Notes: a model not told the origin generated them from the sequence alone. A stretch of 12,826 nt of DNA from Candidatus Falkowiibacteriota bacterium (GCA_013335665.1 JAAXVE010000013.1:1-12826); one strand, 5' to 3'. Positions 1 to 7,432 are shown, counted from the stretch's first letter. Numbers and translations are program-made.

Positions 1-18
1 CGGGGCTATTCTTAAGTC

Positions 19-390
19 TTACCTTGCGGTCAGCTCCGCATGGTCGCAGACACCATTATTATTGTTATCAATATAACCTAAGCCACGACCGCCTGCTCCG
101 TTGCGCATCCGGCATCCACCCCTCTGGCCGCTTGCGCAACCGCCAGCTAAACGCCCCTGACCCATGCCCAGACTTTCTCGTATTTTTTGTGCCTCCTCAT
201 ATTTACCCTCTGCCATGAGCTGATGCATTTTTGAAAACTGGTCAGCATTTGCAATTGCAGTCGCGTTAACTGCGCGCGTTCTTTGATTGGCGACAACTGT
301 GCCCTCAGCATAAACTGCGGAAAAGGCTGTTAAGACCAAGGCACCCACGCCTAGGCTGGCGAAAAGCAATGTGGTTTTGTTCATCTTCAT
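19..390 (-). CDS. Exported small Gly/Cys-rich protein with a C-terminal EF-hand-like loop
   Basis: Function is not known. The 123-residue protein begins with a clear signal peptide: Lys residues, a hydrophobic core at about residues 7-25, and a likely cleavage site after VYA at residue 28. The mature part is short. A helical stretch (about 50-76) carries a KYEEAQKIRE motif. A Gly-rich segment with Cys85 and Cys93 (GGC...GGCRM) follows. Residues 108-119 place D, N, N, G, D and E exactly at positions 1, 3, 5, 6, 9 and 12 of a calcium-binding EF-hand loop, with Cys115 at position 8. It is the last gene of the sigma factor-membrane protein operon, 63 nt behind its neighbour. It is therefore probably a secreted effector or metal/calcium-binding partner of that system (inference). 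No Shine-Dalgarno sequence precedes the ATG at 390, and the ATG two codons later is an equally possible start. The terminator would lie outside the window. Confidence 0.8.
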   Translation of the reverse strand: MKMNKTTLLFASLGVGALVLTAFSAVYAEGTVVANQRTRAVNATAIANADQFSKMHQLMAEGKYEEAQKIRESLGMGQGRLAGGCASGQRGGCRMRNGAGGRGLGYIDNNNNGVCDHAELTAR

Positions 391-453
391 AATTTTGCGT
401 TTAATTGAAAGTTAATTCTTTCGCCACTATTACGCACGGCAAAAAAATTTCTT

Positions 454-1182
454 TCACTGCTTTAACATGCCGCAGGGCTTTGCATCCGTCGTGCCCCGGC
501 AGCCCCCCATGCCCATCCATGGGCGTATTTCATCGGCGACAAAAATATTTCCCAACGCGCTTCCGATTAGTTTTATTTTCAATCCCTCAACTGGGGCAAG
601 GCCATGCCTTCGCAAGGCATGCGAAATTTCAACTTTCCACTCTTTGCCATCAAAATCCTTCATATAAAAAGTTTCGTTGCCAGCCACGCTTGCAATCTGT
701 CCTGCAAGCAATCCGTTGTCCGGATCTTGCCAGACTTGTCGCATATACATCTCGCGGTCTTGATAAAATCTAGCATTACTGAAAAATGAGTCTAAATTTC
801 GGCTCAAACCATAACGGTTGAATGTCCAGCCTGCCAAAAGCACCATGACAACAAAAATCAAGCCCACGATTATCAAGGAACGTTTATAGCCTCGCGCAGT
901 CATGCGAAAATCAAACAAAGCGAAAGCCACTCCTAATACGGCCAGACCTAGCAAAATCATAGGCATTCGCCCAAAGACTGCCCCAAAGAAGAATCTAGCT
1001 CCGTGCGATATAGGCCCGTCAGACAAAAAGAAGGCAAATAGGCCTAGTGAGCTAACGGCTACCAACATCAACAATATTAAGGCGAGCCACAACAACCAAT
1101 CACGCAACCTGAAAAACCAGCCAGGCATTGGTTTTGCCTTCTCTTTTTTAATCCTTTCCAATACGCTGTCACTTATTTCCAT
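454..1182 (-). CDS. Three-pass membrane protein coupled to the ECF sigma gene
   Basis: A 242-residue protein of no recognised family. It has a basic cytoplasmic N-terminus and membrane segments at about 29-53, 64-90 and 103-119. The basic loop RMTARGYKRS (93-102) fits a cytoplasmic position, so the roughly 120-residue C-terminal part should face outward. That part contains a beta-rich stretch (about 158-217) that could be a small OB-like domain (weak inference). It ends in a Met/Gly/Cys tail, MGMGGCRG with Cys228 and Cys237. The start codon lies inside the end of the sigma factor gene (14-nt overlap), a classic arrangement for translational coupling and for a sigma/anti-sigma pair. It lacks a recognisable zinc-binding anti-sigma motif (HxxxCxxC), so if it restrains the sigma factor it does so with a different domain. 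The short cytoplasmic N-terminus (about 28 residues) would be the contact region. Confidence 0.8.
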   Translation of the reverse strand: MEISDSVLERIKKEKAKPMPGWFFRLRDWLLWLALILLMLVAVSSLGLFAFFLSDGPISHGARFFFGAVFGRMPMILLGLAVLGVAFALFDFRMTARGYKRSLIIVGLIFVVMVLLAGWTFNRYGLSRNLDSFFSNARFYQDREMYMRQVWQDPDNGLLAGQIASVAGNETFYMKDFDGKEWKVEISHALRRHGLAPVEGLKIKLIGSALGNIFVADEIRPWMGMGGCRGTTDAKPCGMLKQ

Positions 1183-1759
1183 ATTCTTGATTTAGCGCTT
1201 GCCCTTCGGCAAGCTTTGCAAACTGTTTTTTCGCCCTGTTTACCAAGGTTGCAATAGTGCCCATGGGCTTTTTTAAGATATCAGATATTTCATTATAATC
1301 TTTTTCTTCAAAATACCTGAGCACTAAGACTTCTCGGTATTTAGGATCAAGACTCTCAAGCACCAGACTGATCTTTTCTTTAAGCATAGCCTGGTCAAAT
1401 TCCAAACCAGGACAACTATTCGCAAGAAGATCTTGCCAGGGCAGCAAATCAGTCAGCTCGACCGTTGGCCTGACGTTAGACTTGCGGAACATGCTGACAG
1501 ACTTATTGTGGGCAATTCTATAAATCCAGCTGGAAAATTTCAATTTTTTATCAAAGCCGTTCAAATGCAAGTATGCGCTGAAAAACACCTCTTGCAAGAT
1601 ATCATCAGAATCCGGCAAACTGCTGCCAAGCCGAATCACGTAACGCCTCAAGGCCTCCGTATAGCGTTTGACCAGACAGGCGTAATATTCGGAATTAGTC
1701 ACTGATAATTCCACCAATTCCTTGTCCGTATGTTTTTGGCAATCCTCTTCTGGAATCAT
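1169..1759 (-). CDS. ECF-type RNA polymerase sigma-70 family factor
   Basis: A 196-residue alternative sigma factor that would direct RNA polymerase to a dedicated promoter set. Region 2 spans about residues 24-94 and includes DDILQEVFFSAYLHL and the -10 recognition segment FSSWIYRIAHNKSVSMFRK. A linker follows. Region 4 (about 127-184) carries LDPKYREVLVLRYFEEKDYNEIS and a helix-turn-helix ending in GTIATLVNRAKKQF, which would bind the -35 element. Regions 1 and 3 are absent, as expected for ECF factors, and the length is normal. It is the first gene of an operon with a membrane protein and an exported protein, so it probably responds to an envelope signal (inference). No Shine-Dalgarno sequence precedes ATG 1759. 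Instead the -10 hexamer ends 6 nt before the ATG, pointing to a leaderless mRNA. The group within the ECF classification was not determined. Confidence 0.92.
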   Translation of the reverse strand: MIPEEDCQKHTDKELVELSVTNSEYYACLVKRYTEALRRYVIRLGSSLPDSDDILQEVFFSAYLHLNGFDKKLKFSSWIYRIAHNKSVSMFRKSNVRPTVELTDLLPWQDLLANSCPGLEFDQAMLKEKISLVLESLDPKYREVLVLRYFEEKDYNEISDILKKPMGTIATLVNRAKKQFAKLAEGQALNQEYGNK

Positions 1760-1765
1760 AATTTA

Positions 1766-1774
1766 AATATAGCA
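1766..1774 (-). promoter_or_regulatory. Extended -10 promoter of the sigma factor operon
   Basis: Read on the minus strand, TGCTATATT matches the extended -10 form TGnTATAAT in all but one base. The hexamer is at 1771-1766. No good -35 lies at 16-18 bp; TTGGAC occurs 20 bp upstream. Transcription would start about 7 nt downstream, at the A of the ATG (1759). Confidence 0.6.
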
Positions 1775-1918
1775 CACTCTTTACGCATTGCGTCCAACTT
1801 TTCTTTCAATAATCATTTTTTGTGTCCGTAACAAGACCGAGCAAAGACTGATCTGACTTGTCGAGCAACCGCCGGTTAAGCTATTATTAGAACCCGCCAC
1901 GGTTTTGCCATGGCTACG

Positions 1919-1942
1919 AAAAAACCCCGAATCGCTTCGGGG
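1919..1942 (-). terminator. Rho-independent terminator of the Cys-rich gene
   Basis: A perfect 7-bp stem (CCCCGAA at 1925-1931 and TTCGGGG at 1936-1942) with a TCGC loop is followed on the minus strand by six T (1924-1919). It lies 22 nt after the stop codon of the gene ending at 1965. Confidence 0.85.
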
Positions 1943-1964
1943 CTCAATGCATAAAAGAACGTTT

Positions 1965-2336
1965 TTACCTTGTGGGCAGTTGACAGTTGGGGTACATCTC
2001 CACTGGCAAGCGTTTGGCATGAGATGAAGGTTTCCTGGAGCGGGCAATCAGAATCTGCCTGAATTCGCTATGCCTTGCGCACTTCAAGTCGCCTGCCTCT
2101 CCGACCAGGAAGATGCAACAAGACGCACCACGGCCTGCACCGCACTTGTTAAAACACGGCACAGCGTTTTCCTGTCCGATCTCTTCAACCTCATCTACTT
2201 TGACGACATCGACCGAAGATCTGCCCTCATACACCACAGTCACCACGCCTTCAGGCCTCTGCCGTTTTTCTTCATCGAAGCAGACAACACCCTGAAGACC
2301 ATCCGATTTTCTCCTTACGATCGTTTTACTATTCAT
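1965..2336 (-). CDS. Small Cys-rich protein, probable metal-binding domain
   Basis: A 123-residue cytoplasmic protein of unknown function. The N-terminal half (about 3-54) is charged and beta-rich. The C-terminal half carries a regular Cys array: C61-x3-C65-x7-C73-C74-x11-C86-x2-H89, then a PNC motif at Cys118. The spacing suggests a zinc site or iron-sulfur cluster (inference). The start is set by GGGAGG placed 4 nt before ATG 2336; an upstream in-frame ATG at 2357 has no such signal. The gene stands alone, with its own consensus -35/-10 promoter and terminator, so it is regulated separately from the flanking argS and sigma units. No signal peptide or membrane segment is seen. I recall similar CGxGxGxxCC...PNC proteins in Patescibacteria but cannot verify that here. 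Confidence 0.75.
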   Translation of the reverse strand: MNSKTIVRRKSDGLQGVVCFDEEKRQRPEGVVTVVYEGRSSVDVVKVDEVEEIGQENAVPCFNKCGAGRGASCCIFLVGEAGDLKCARHSEFRQILIARSRKPSSHAKRLPVEMYPNCQLPTR

Positions 2337-2372
2337 GTTTCCTCCCGTCATGGTCATTTAAAAAGCTGCGCT

Positions 2373-2402
2373 AATATAAACATGAAACAACGTTTTTGTC
2401 AA
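2373..2402 (-). promoter_or_regulatory. Promoter of the Cys-rich gene
   Basis: On the minus strand, a perfect -35 TTGACA (2402-2397) and a -10 TATATT (2378-2373) are 18 bp apart. The predicted start near 2366 gives a leader of about 30 nt carrying the GGGAGG ribosome binding site. Confidence 0.75.
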
Positions 2403-2420
2403 AATATGCTCTACGGTTCA

Positions 2421-2434
2421 TTGTTTGCAAACAA
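2421..2434. promoter_or_regulatory. Perfect 14-bp palindrome, possible operator
   Basis: TTGTTTGCAAACAA is an exact inverted repeat. It sits 18 bp upstream of the -35 element of the Cys-rich gene and overlaps the edge of the argS terminator A-tract. The position suits an activator or repressor site, but no regulator is identified. Confidence 0.4.
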
Positions 2435-2435
2435 A

Positions 2436-2464
2436 AAAAACAAGGCCGGATCGGCCTTGTTTTT
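2436..2464. terminator. Bidirectional terminator after argS
   Basis: A 13-bp stem: AAAAACAAGGCCG (2436-2448) pairs with CGGCCTTGTTTTT (2452-2464) across a 3-nt loop. T-tracts appear on both strands. It lies 22 nt after the argS stop codon. Confidence 0.9.
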
Positions 2465-2486
2465 ATCAGTGTCGTTCAAGTACATC

Positions 2487-4274
2487 TTACATGCGGTCTG
2501 GCACTTCTATGCCTAGTAAATTTAAAGCGCACTCAAGGATTCCGCTTGTCGCCTCGACTAAGAAGAGGCGCGACTCGCGAAGCTTGATGTCATTTTCCGA
2601 TAATACCGGGCATTCATGATAAAACTTACTGAAGATGACAGCCAGATCATAGGCGTAATCACAGATCTCTTTTGGCGATTTATCATCCCAAGACTCAATG
2701 ATGGCCTGATGGAATTCCAATAGCTTTAAAAGCAGATCACGCTCAATATCAGTCTCAGGCATAATGACTTGCCATTGTCCCGTGGCCGGCTTTTCTGCCT
2801 TACTGAGTATCGAGTTGGCACGGGCAGCACTATAAAGCAAATATGGACCAGTATGTCCCTCAAAGGCTGAGAACCTTTCAATGTCAAAAATATAATCCTT
2901 GGTTCGGTAATTGGACAAGTCGGCAAATTTTAACGTAGCTATGCCGACTTTACGCGCAATATCAGCCTTAGCGCCAGCCAAACCGTAATCAATACCCCTT
3001 AAGCGCCCCATTGCATTGTCGAATATCAATGCTATCAAATCCTTCAATTTCATTGTGCCGCCTGCTCGCGTCTTGAATGGCTTATTATCCGTACCGTTCA
3101 TAGTTCCGAAATCGACGTGTTCAAACCGTACTTTCTCATCGACAATTCCGGCCAATCTTGCTCCGCGAAAAACTTGTTCCAGGTGCAGCGATTGTCTTTT
3201 ATCAACCACATAAATCATCTCATCGGGCGCGTATTTTTCAATACGCTGCTTAATGGTCGCTAAGTCAGTCACACCGTACAGCTCTGCTCCATTAGTATTT
3301 TTCAACATCAATGGTGGTAGCGGTTTAGCATCATCAGGCTCGCAGACCTCCATAATCAAAGCGCCCTCGCTCACTCTGATCAGGTTCTTCTTTTCCAATA
3401 TATCGATAAGCGGGGCAACCGCTTCATGCGCGTCGCTTTCGCCTAACCACAAATCAAAATCTACATCCAAGTCGGAATAATCCTTGCGTAAATCGGCGAT
3501 GGATACTGCAAGCACTTTTTTCCACAAAGCCCTGTAACCCGGGCGGCCTTCTTGCAACTCCACTGTCGCACGACGCGCGGCGTCCATGACGGTTTCGTCC
3601 GCTTTTGCCCGCTGGCTCGCTTGAGGGTAAAGGACATCGAGGTCAGCCATGCTGACTGGCGACTCCTCAGGGTATGCGCCTGCATACCCTGGGTCGAAGT
3701 ATGGCAGTTCTGGACGCTGTTTGGCGAGTTCGATTATGATCATACCCATCTGTAATCCCCAATCGCCCAGATGCACGTCACCGATCACCTCATGCCCAAG
3801 AAAACGGCCGATCCGCTTGATTGATTCGCCGATAATCGCCGAGCGTAAATGACCGACATGTAATGGTTTAGCTACATTAGCGCCGCCAAAATCAAGAATA
3901 ATCTTCTTTGAGTTCTTAACGGTCGGGAGTTTGATTGCTTCATCAGTAATCATCCCCTTCACCTGCGAAACAAGATACGCATCGGAAAGAAACATATTTA
4001 CGAAGCCTGGCGCAACTGCAGTGACTTGCCTGAATGCTTCGTGGTCTTTTAACTGGGCTGCTATCTTCTCTGCCACCTCCATGGGTGCGACCCTGTATTT
4101 TTTTGCTACTAAAAACGCGCCGTTAGACTGATAATGCGCCAGCTCCGGAATCTTGGAACGGACCACCTGGCCCAATTCCTGATCATATCCGCAGGCCTGA
4201 TACGCCGCCATAACGATCGCCTGCAAGTTGTCTATTAAATCGGTTGAATTTTGGTCTCTTGTTATTTTCTTCAT
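2487..4274 (-). CDS. argS: Arginyl-tRNA synthetase
   Basis: This class I synthetase charges tRNA-Arg with arginine in the cytoplasm. The 595 residues are a full-length bacterial ArgRS. The N-terminal tRNA-recognition domain (about 1-110) is followed by the catalytic core, which opens with DFGGANVAKPLHVGHLRSA. This contains the HIGH-type signature HVGH at 139-142. GDVHLGDWGLQMG follows, and further on KPFKTRAGGTMKL, the ArgRS equivalent of the KMSKS loop. The C-terminal DALR anticodon-binding helices include the conserved ending LLGIEVPDRM. ATG 4274 is preceded by GGTGAG, a usable ribosome binding site. It is monocistronic, with a consensus promoter upstream and a strong terminator downstream. 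The signature region has G-G-A where many bacterial enzymes have S-(S/P)-P, a variation also known in other bacterial ArgRS. Confidence 0.97.
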   Translation of the reverse strand: MKKITRDQNSTDLIDNLQAIVMAAYQACGYDQELGQVVRSKIPELAHYQSNGAFLVAKKYRVAPMEVAEKIAAQLKDHEAFRQVTAVAPGFVNMFLSDAYLVSQVKGMITDEAIKLPTVKNSKKIILDFGGANVAKPLHVGHLRSAIIGESIKRIGRFLGHEVIGDVHLGDWGLQMGMIIIELAKQRPELPYFDPGYAGAYPEESPVSMADLDVLYPQASQRAKADETVMDAARRATVELQEGRPGYRALWKKVLAVSIADLRKDYSDLDVDFDLWLGESDAHEAVAPLIDILEKKNLIRVSEGALIMEVCEPDDAKPLPPLMLKNTNGAELYGVTDLATIKQRIEKYAPDEMIYVVDKRQSLHLEQVFRGARLAGIVDEKVRFEHVDFGTMNGTDNKPFKTRAGGTMKLKDLIALIFDNAMGRLRGIDYGLAGAKADIARKVGIATLKFADLSNYRTKDYIFDIERFSAFEGHTGPYLLYSAARANSILSKAEKPATGQWQVIMPETDIERDLLLKLLEFHQAIIESWDDKSPKEICDYAYDLAVIFSKFYHECPVLSENDIKLRESRLFLVEATSGILECALNLLGIEVPDRM

Positions 4275-4305
4275 TGTCTCACCCGCTAGTTAGTTTGAAT
4301 AGCTC

Positions 4306-4329
4306 AATTTAAGCTAATTTAAGCTAATT
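4306..4329. repeat. Tandem 10-bp repeat across the argS transcription start
   Basis: The unit AATTTAAGCT occurs at 4306-4315 and 4316-4325, followed by the first four bases of a third copy. The predicted argS transcription start (about 4320) lies inside it. It could bind a regulator in register with the helix, or simply be AT-rich slippage. Confidence 0.6.
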
Positions 4330-4355
4330 ATAATCAGAATGATTAAAAATGTCAA
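4327..4355 (-). promoter_or_regulatory. Consensus promoter of argS
   Basis: On the minus strand, TTGACA (4355-4350) and TATAAT (4332-4327) are separated by exactly 17 bp, a full sigma-70/sigma-A consensus. The predicted start near 4320 leaves a leader of about 45 nt. Confidence 0.9.
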
Positions 4356-4455
4356 CCTTAAACCATGTAATACACCGAAGAAAAAACCTTCATTTTTTTG
4401 AATCAATAAGATAGCCACACGCCGTATGACTTGCGACTAAACCATTCTAAATCAC

Positions 4456-4482
4456 CACGGCAAATCGCAAAACCATGCCGTG
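4456..4482 (-). terminator. Weak hairpin after gpmI, possible terminator
   Basis: A 7-bp GC-rich stem (4456-4462 with 4476-4482) encloses a 13-nt loop and starts 22 nt after the gpmI stop. No T-tract follows, so intrinsic termination is doubtful. The rest of 4330-4504 holds the argS promoter and no gene. Confidence 0.3.
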
Positions 4483-4504
4483 CCCAACTTCCAGATACAA
4501 ACTT

Positions 4505-6007
4505 TTAAACAAAGGATTTCCCCGTCATTTCTTTGGGCGCTTTAAGGCCCATGATTGCCAAAATAGTCGGTGCAATGTCGCTCAAGTCGCCTTCTGTGCG
4601 GCTGATTGTCGGGAATTTCTCAGAAATCAAATAGAAAGGCACAGGATTGATGGTATGTGCGGTCATGGGTTGGCCATTGCCAAAAGTCTCTTCGGCATTG
4701 CCATGGTCGGCCGTAATAATCACCTCATAGCCATGCGTCTTGGCTGCCTCTACGATCTTTCCCAGAGCAGCATCAACCACCTCCACAGCACTAACTATGG
4801 CTTCGAAATTACCAGAATGCCCGACCATGTCGCAATTGGTCAGATTAAGCGCTATAAAATCGTACTCTTTCTGTTGCAACGCTTCACACACTTTTGCAGT
4901 TATCTCATCGGCTTTCATTTCCGGCCTCTGATCGTGCGTTCCTACGTCTTTATTGCTCGGTATCATAATTCTATCTTCACCTTTCTCTGCTTCATACCTT
5001 TGCGCGTTAAAGAAAAAAGTAAGATGTGTGAATTTCTCCGTCTCCGTCACCTTCAGTTGTCTGAGCCCGTGGCGAGAAATAACTTCTGACAAAGTGTTGC
5101 CGATCTCCTCTGGCGGAAAAGCGACACGCACGTCAATATCATCGTCATACTTAGTCATGGCGACATATTTGAGGTTGTCCAGATTTTCATCAAGCGTACG
5201 CTTAGCCAGCTGCTTTGCCCTGTCCGAACGGAAATTGGCGAAAATGACCGCGTCGTTAGCTTCGATGCAGCCCGCCGCGCCTTCATCTAGCTCAAGCGAG
5301 GCTGGCTCAATGAACTCGTCGGTTACTCCGTTCTGATAACTGTGTTCGATCAGCTCCAACGCACTCTTGAATTTTCTTTCTGAACCTTTGGTGATTACCA
5401 AAAAATGTTTCTCTATCCGATCATCATTATTGTCACGATCCATCCCCCAGTACCGGCCGCCGATTGAAGCGATCCTGCCTACGCCCTGCTCCCTTAAGAA
5501 TTTCTCCAAATCTTCAACATGCCCTTTGGCGCTTCGCGGCGCCACATCGCGTCCATCCGTAAACAGATGGAGGAATATCCTTTCGACGCCATGAAGTTTC
5601 GCAACACTGACTAATTCTTTAAGGTGGTCCGTATGACCGTGCACACCGCCATCACTGACAATTCCCTTAATATGCAGAACACTGCCGAATTCTTTTACAT
5701 GTTCGCAAGCCTCGATGATTGCTTCATTGTCTGCCACGGTCCCTTTCCTGATTGCATGATTGATCCTGGTCAGATTTTGGTAGATAATCCGCCCAGACCC
5801 GATAACTAAGTGATTCGCTTCCGAAGTCCCCATCTGGCCGGCAGGCAAGCCGATAGCTTCCCCGCTGGCCGAAAGCAAGGCGTGCGGGTAATCACGCCCG
5901 TAGCGATCAAGATTGGGGGTGCGAGCGGCGACAACTGCATTATGATCGGTTGCCTCGCGATAGCCCAAACCGTCGCAAATAATGAGTACGACTTTATTGC
6001 CTTTCAT
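4505..6007 (-). CDS. gpmI: 2,3-bisphosphoglycerate-independent phosphoglycerate mutase
   Basis: Interconverts 3- and 2-phosphoglycerate in glycolysis through a phosphoserine intermediate, with two metal ions (Mn type). I chose ATG 6007, one base after the enolase stop. It gives 500 residues and places the metal ligand at Asp12 (ICDG) and the catalytic Ser at residue 62 (QMGTSEANH), the same numbers as in the Geobacillus stearothermophilus enzyme. An ATG at 6058 would add 17 residues inside eno. Other ligands visible are D393/H397 in CDMVGH and D434/H435 in ITADHGNAEETF. The mutase domain carries SDGGVHGHTDH and the TDGRD loop. Several otherwise invariant stretches differ: GTSEANH for GNSEVGH, FFNAQRYE for FFSGGREE, NLTNCDMVGH for NxANPDMVGH. 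No Shine-Dalgarno sequence is present, so translation probably depends on coupling to eno. Confidence 0.95.
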   Translation of the reverse strand: MKGNKVVLIICDGLGYREATDHNAVVAARTPNLDRYGRDYPHALLSASGEAIGLPAGQMGTSEANHLVIGSGRIIYQNLTRINHAIRKGTVADNEAIIEACEHVKEFGSVLHIKGIVSDGGVHGHTDHLKELVSVAKLHGVERIFLHLFTDGRDVAPRSAKGHVEDLEKFLREQGVGRIASIGGRYWGMDRDNNDDRIEKHFLVITKGSERKFKSALELIEHSYQNGVTDEFIEPASLELDEGAAGCIEANDAVIFANFRSDRAKQLAKRTLDENLDNLKYVAMTKYDDDIDVRVAFPPEEIGNTLSEVISRHGLRQLKVTETEKFTHLTFFFNAQRYEAEKGEDRIMIPSNKDVGTHDQRPEMKADEITAKVCEALQQKEYDFIALNLTNCDMVGHSGNFEAIVSAVEVVDAALGKIVEAAKTHGYEVIITADHGNAEETFGNGQPMTAHTINPVPFYLISEKFPTISRTEGDLSDIAPTILAIMGLKAPKEMTGKSFV

Positions 6008-6008
6008 A

Positions 6009-7292
6009 TTAGAATGGGTATTTGGCCAAAACCGCTTTTTCTCCCAACTCTCGCTCAATCTTCATTAAGCGATTATATTTTGCCGTGCGCTCGCTCCTGG
6101 CTGGCGCGCCGGTTTTGATCTGACCCGTCCCGAGGGCGACAGCCAAATCCGCAATAAATTCATCTTCTGTCTCGCCACTTCTATGTGAAATGACTGCGGT
6201 CATGCCGTGCTGGCGAGCCAGCAAGACGGCATCAATCGTCTCAGTGAGCGAGCCGATCTGATTCAGTTTAATTAGGATCGAATTGGAAGACTTGCCTTCG
6301 ATGCCTTTTTTCAACCTATTGATATTGGTCACATACAAGTCATCGCCGACGATTTGGATCTTATCACCCACCTTAGCTGTAAAATTTTCGAAACCTGCCC
6401 AATCATCCTCGCTAAAAATGTCTTCCATGGTCTTGATCGGATAATGATTGACGATATTTTCCATGTAGAAAGCTGCTAGTTCTTCGCTGCTCAAAGTGCT
6501 TCCTTCCTTATTCAATTCATATTTTCCGTCTTTGTAAAATTCGGTAGCAGCCGCATCGATACCGAAAACGATATCCTTGCCCAACTCATAACCCGCCTGC
6601 TTAATCGCCTGTGACATCAGCTCGAACGGCTCTTTATTTGATGAAACTGCCGGTGCGAAACCGCCCTCATCGCCGACTGCCGTATTGTAAGCCTTGTCCT
6701 TCAGGACTTTTTTCAATTGCGCATAAACTTCGGCGCACATCCGGACCGCGCCAGCCATATCCTTGGCGCCGATCGGCAAGATCATATACTCCTGAATGTC
6801 GGTCGCCCAATTGGCGTGCTTTCCGCCGTTCATAATGTTCATCATCGGAAGCGGCATGATGAAGTGTCCGTCGAAATCAGGATTGAATTTAGATAAATAT
6901 TGGTAAAGCGGCTTACCTTCCGAAGCTGCAGCGGCTCGCGCTACGGCCAAAGAAACTGAAAGGATGGCATTCGCTCCCAGCTTCGCCTTATTCTCTGTAC
7001 CGTCAAGTTCAATCATCTTCTTATCAATCGCAGTCTGTTCGGAAGCATCCATACCAACTAAAGCATTAGCAATAATATCCTCGATGTTACTAACCACTTT
7101 CAGGACGCCCAGTCCGGCATAACGTCCTTTGTCTCCATCGCGCAATTCGACTGCTTCGTAGCTGCCGGTCGAGGCACCTGATGGCACGGCAGCGCTGCCG
7201 CAAGAACCGTCTTCCAAAATTACCGTCGCCTCGACTGTAGGATTGCCGCGGCTGTCCAAAATTTCAATGGCTTGAATTGATTTGATTTTCAT
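6009..7292 (-). CDS. eno: Enolase (phosphopyruvate hydratase)
   Basis: Converts 2-phosphoglycerate to phosphoenolpyruvate and is cytoplasmic and Mg-dependent. The 427 residues match the family length. The N-terminal domain starts IQAIEILDSRGNPTVEA, with the Ser loop SGASTG (38-43). In the barrel I see His159 (GGKHA), the catalytic acid Glu209 in GDEGG, metal ligands Asp246, Glu290 and Asp317 (GDDLYVTN), the catalytic Lys342 in the signature ILIKLNQIGSLTET, the HRSGETED loop (370-377) and Lys393. Two stretches deviate from the usual consensus: GGKHAN for GGEHAD and MEDIFSEDDW for IEDGxxExDW. The key ligands are kept. It is the first gene of the eno-gpmI operon, driven by an extended -10 promoter. 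The 27-nt AT-rich leader has no Shine-Dalgarno sequence. Confidence 0.97.
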   Translation of the reverse strand: MKIKSIQAIEILDSRGNPTVEATVILEDGSCGSAAVPSGASTGSYEAVELRDGDKGRYAGLGVLKVVSNIEDIIANALVGMDASEQTAIDKKMIELDGTENKAKLGANAILSVSLAVARAAAASEGKPLYQYLSKFNPDFDGHFIMPLPMMNIMNGGKHANWATDIQEYMILPIGAKDMAGAVRMCAEVYAQLKKVLKDKAYNTAVGDEGGFAPAVSSNKEPFELMSQAIKQAGYELGKDIVFGIDAAATEFYKDGKYELNKEGSTLSSEELAAFYMENIVNHYPIKTMEDIFSEDDWAGFENFTAKVGDKIQIVGDDLYVTNINRLKKGIEGKSSNSILIKLNQIGSLTETIDAVLLARQHGMTAVISHRSGETEDEFIADLAVALGTGQIKTGAPARSERTAKYNRLMKIERELGEKAVLAKYPF

Positions 7293-7325
7293 ATTTTTTA
7301 GAAATTATTAATTTGGCACCGCTTT

Positions 7326-7334
7326 ATTATATCA
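7326..7334 (-). promoter_or_regulatory. Extended -10 promoter of eno-gpmI
   Basis: On the minus strand, TGATATAAT is a perfect extended -10 (TGnTATAAT), with the hexamer at 7331-7326. No recognisable -35 lies at 16-18 bp. Transcription should start near 7319, giving a leader of about 27 nt before ATG 7292. Confidence 0.7.
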
Positions 7335-7432
7335 TCTGGCAGGAATTATTAAAATGTGAGGCGCTGGTAAAATTAAATATAAAATATTTTATTAAATATT
7401 AGCAAAAATATTTTAATAACCACCCAATACTA

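Noticed and set aside
1896..1914. Imperfect hairpin GCCACGG/CCATGGC next to the terminator at 1919-1942
   Set aside because: It has a mismatch or wobble and no T-tract on the minus strand, so it is probably incidental.
1781..2047. An 88-codon minus-strand frame overlapping the end of the Cys-rich gene
   Set aside because: It runs through a strong terminator and a promoter region and has no ribosome binding site.
4475..5089. A 204-codon plus-strand open frame
   Set aside because: It lies antisense to the well-supported gpmI gene, shows no domain, and its composition reads as an antisense shadow.
6008..6058. N-terminal extension of gpmI by 17 residues
   Set aside because: It lies entirely inside the eno reading frame, and ATG 6007 gives the standard active-site numbering.
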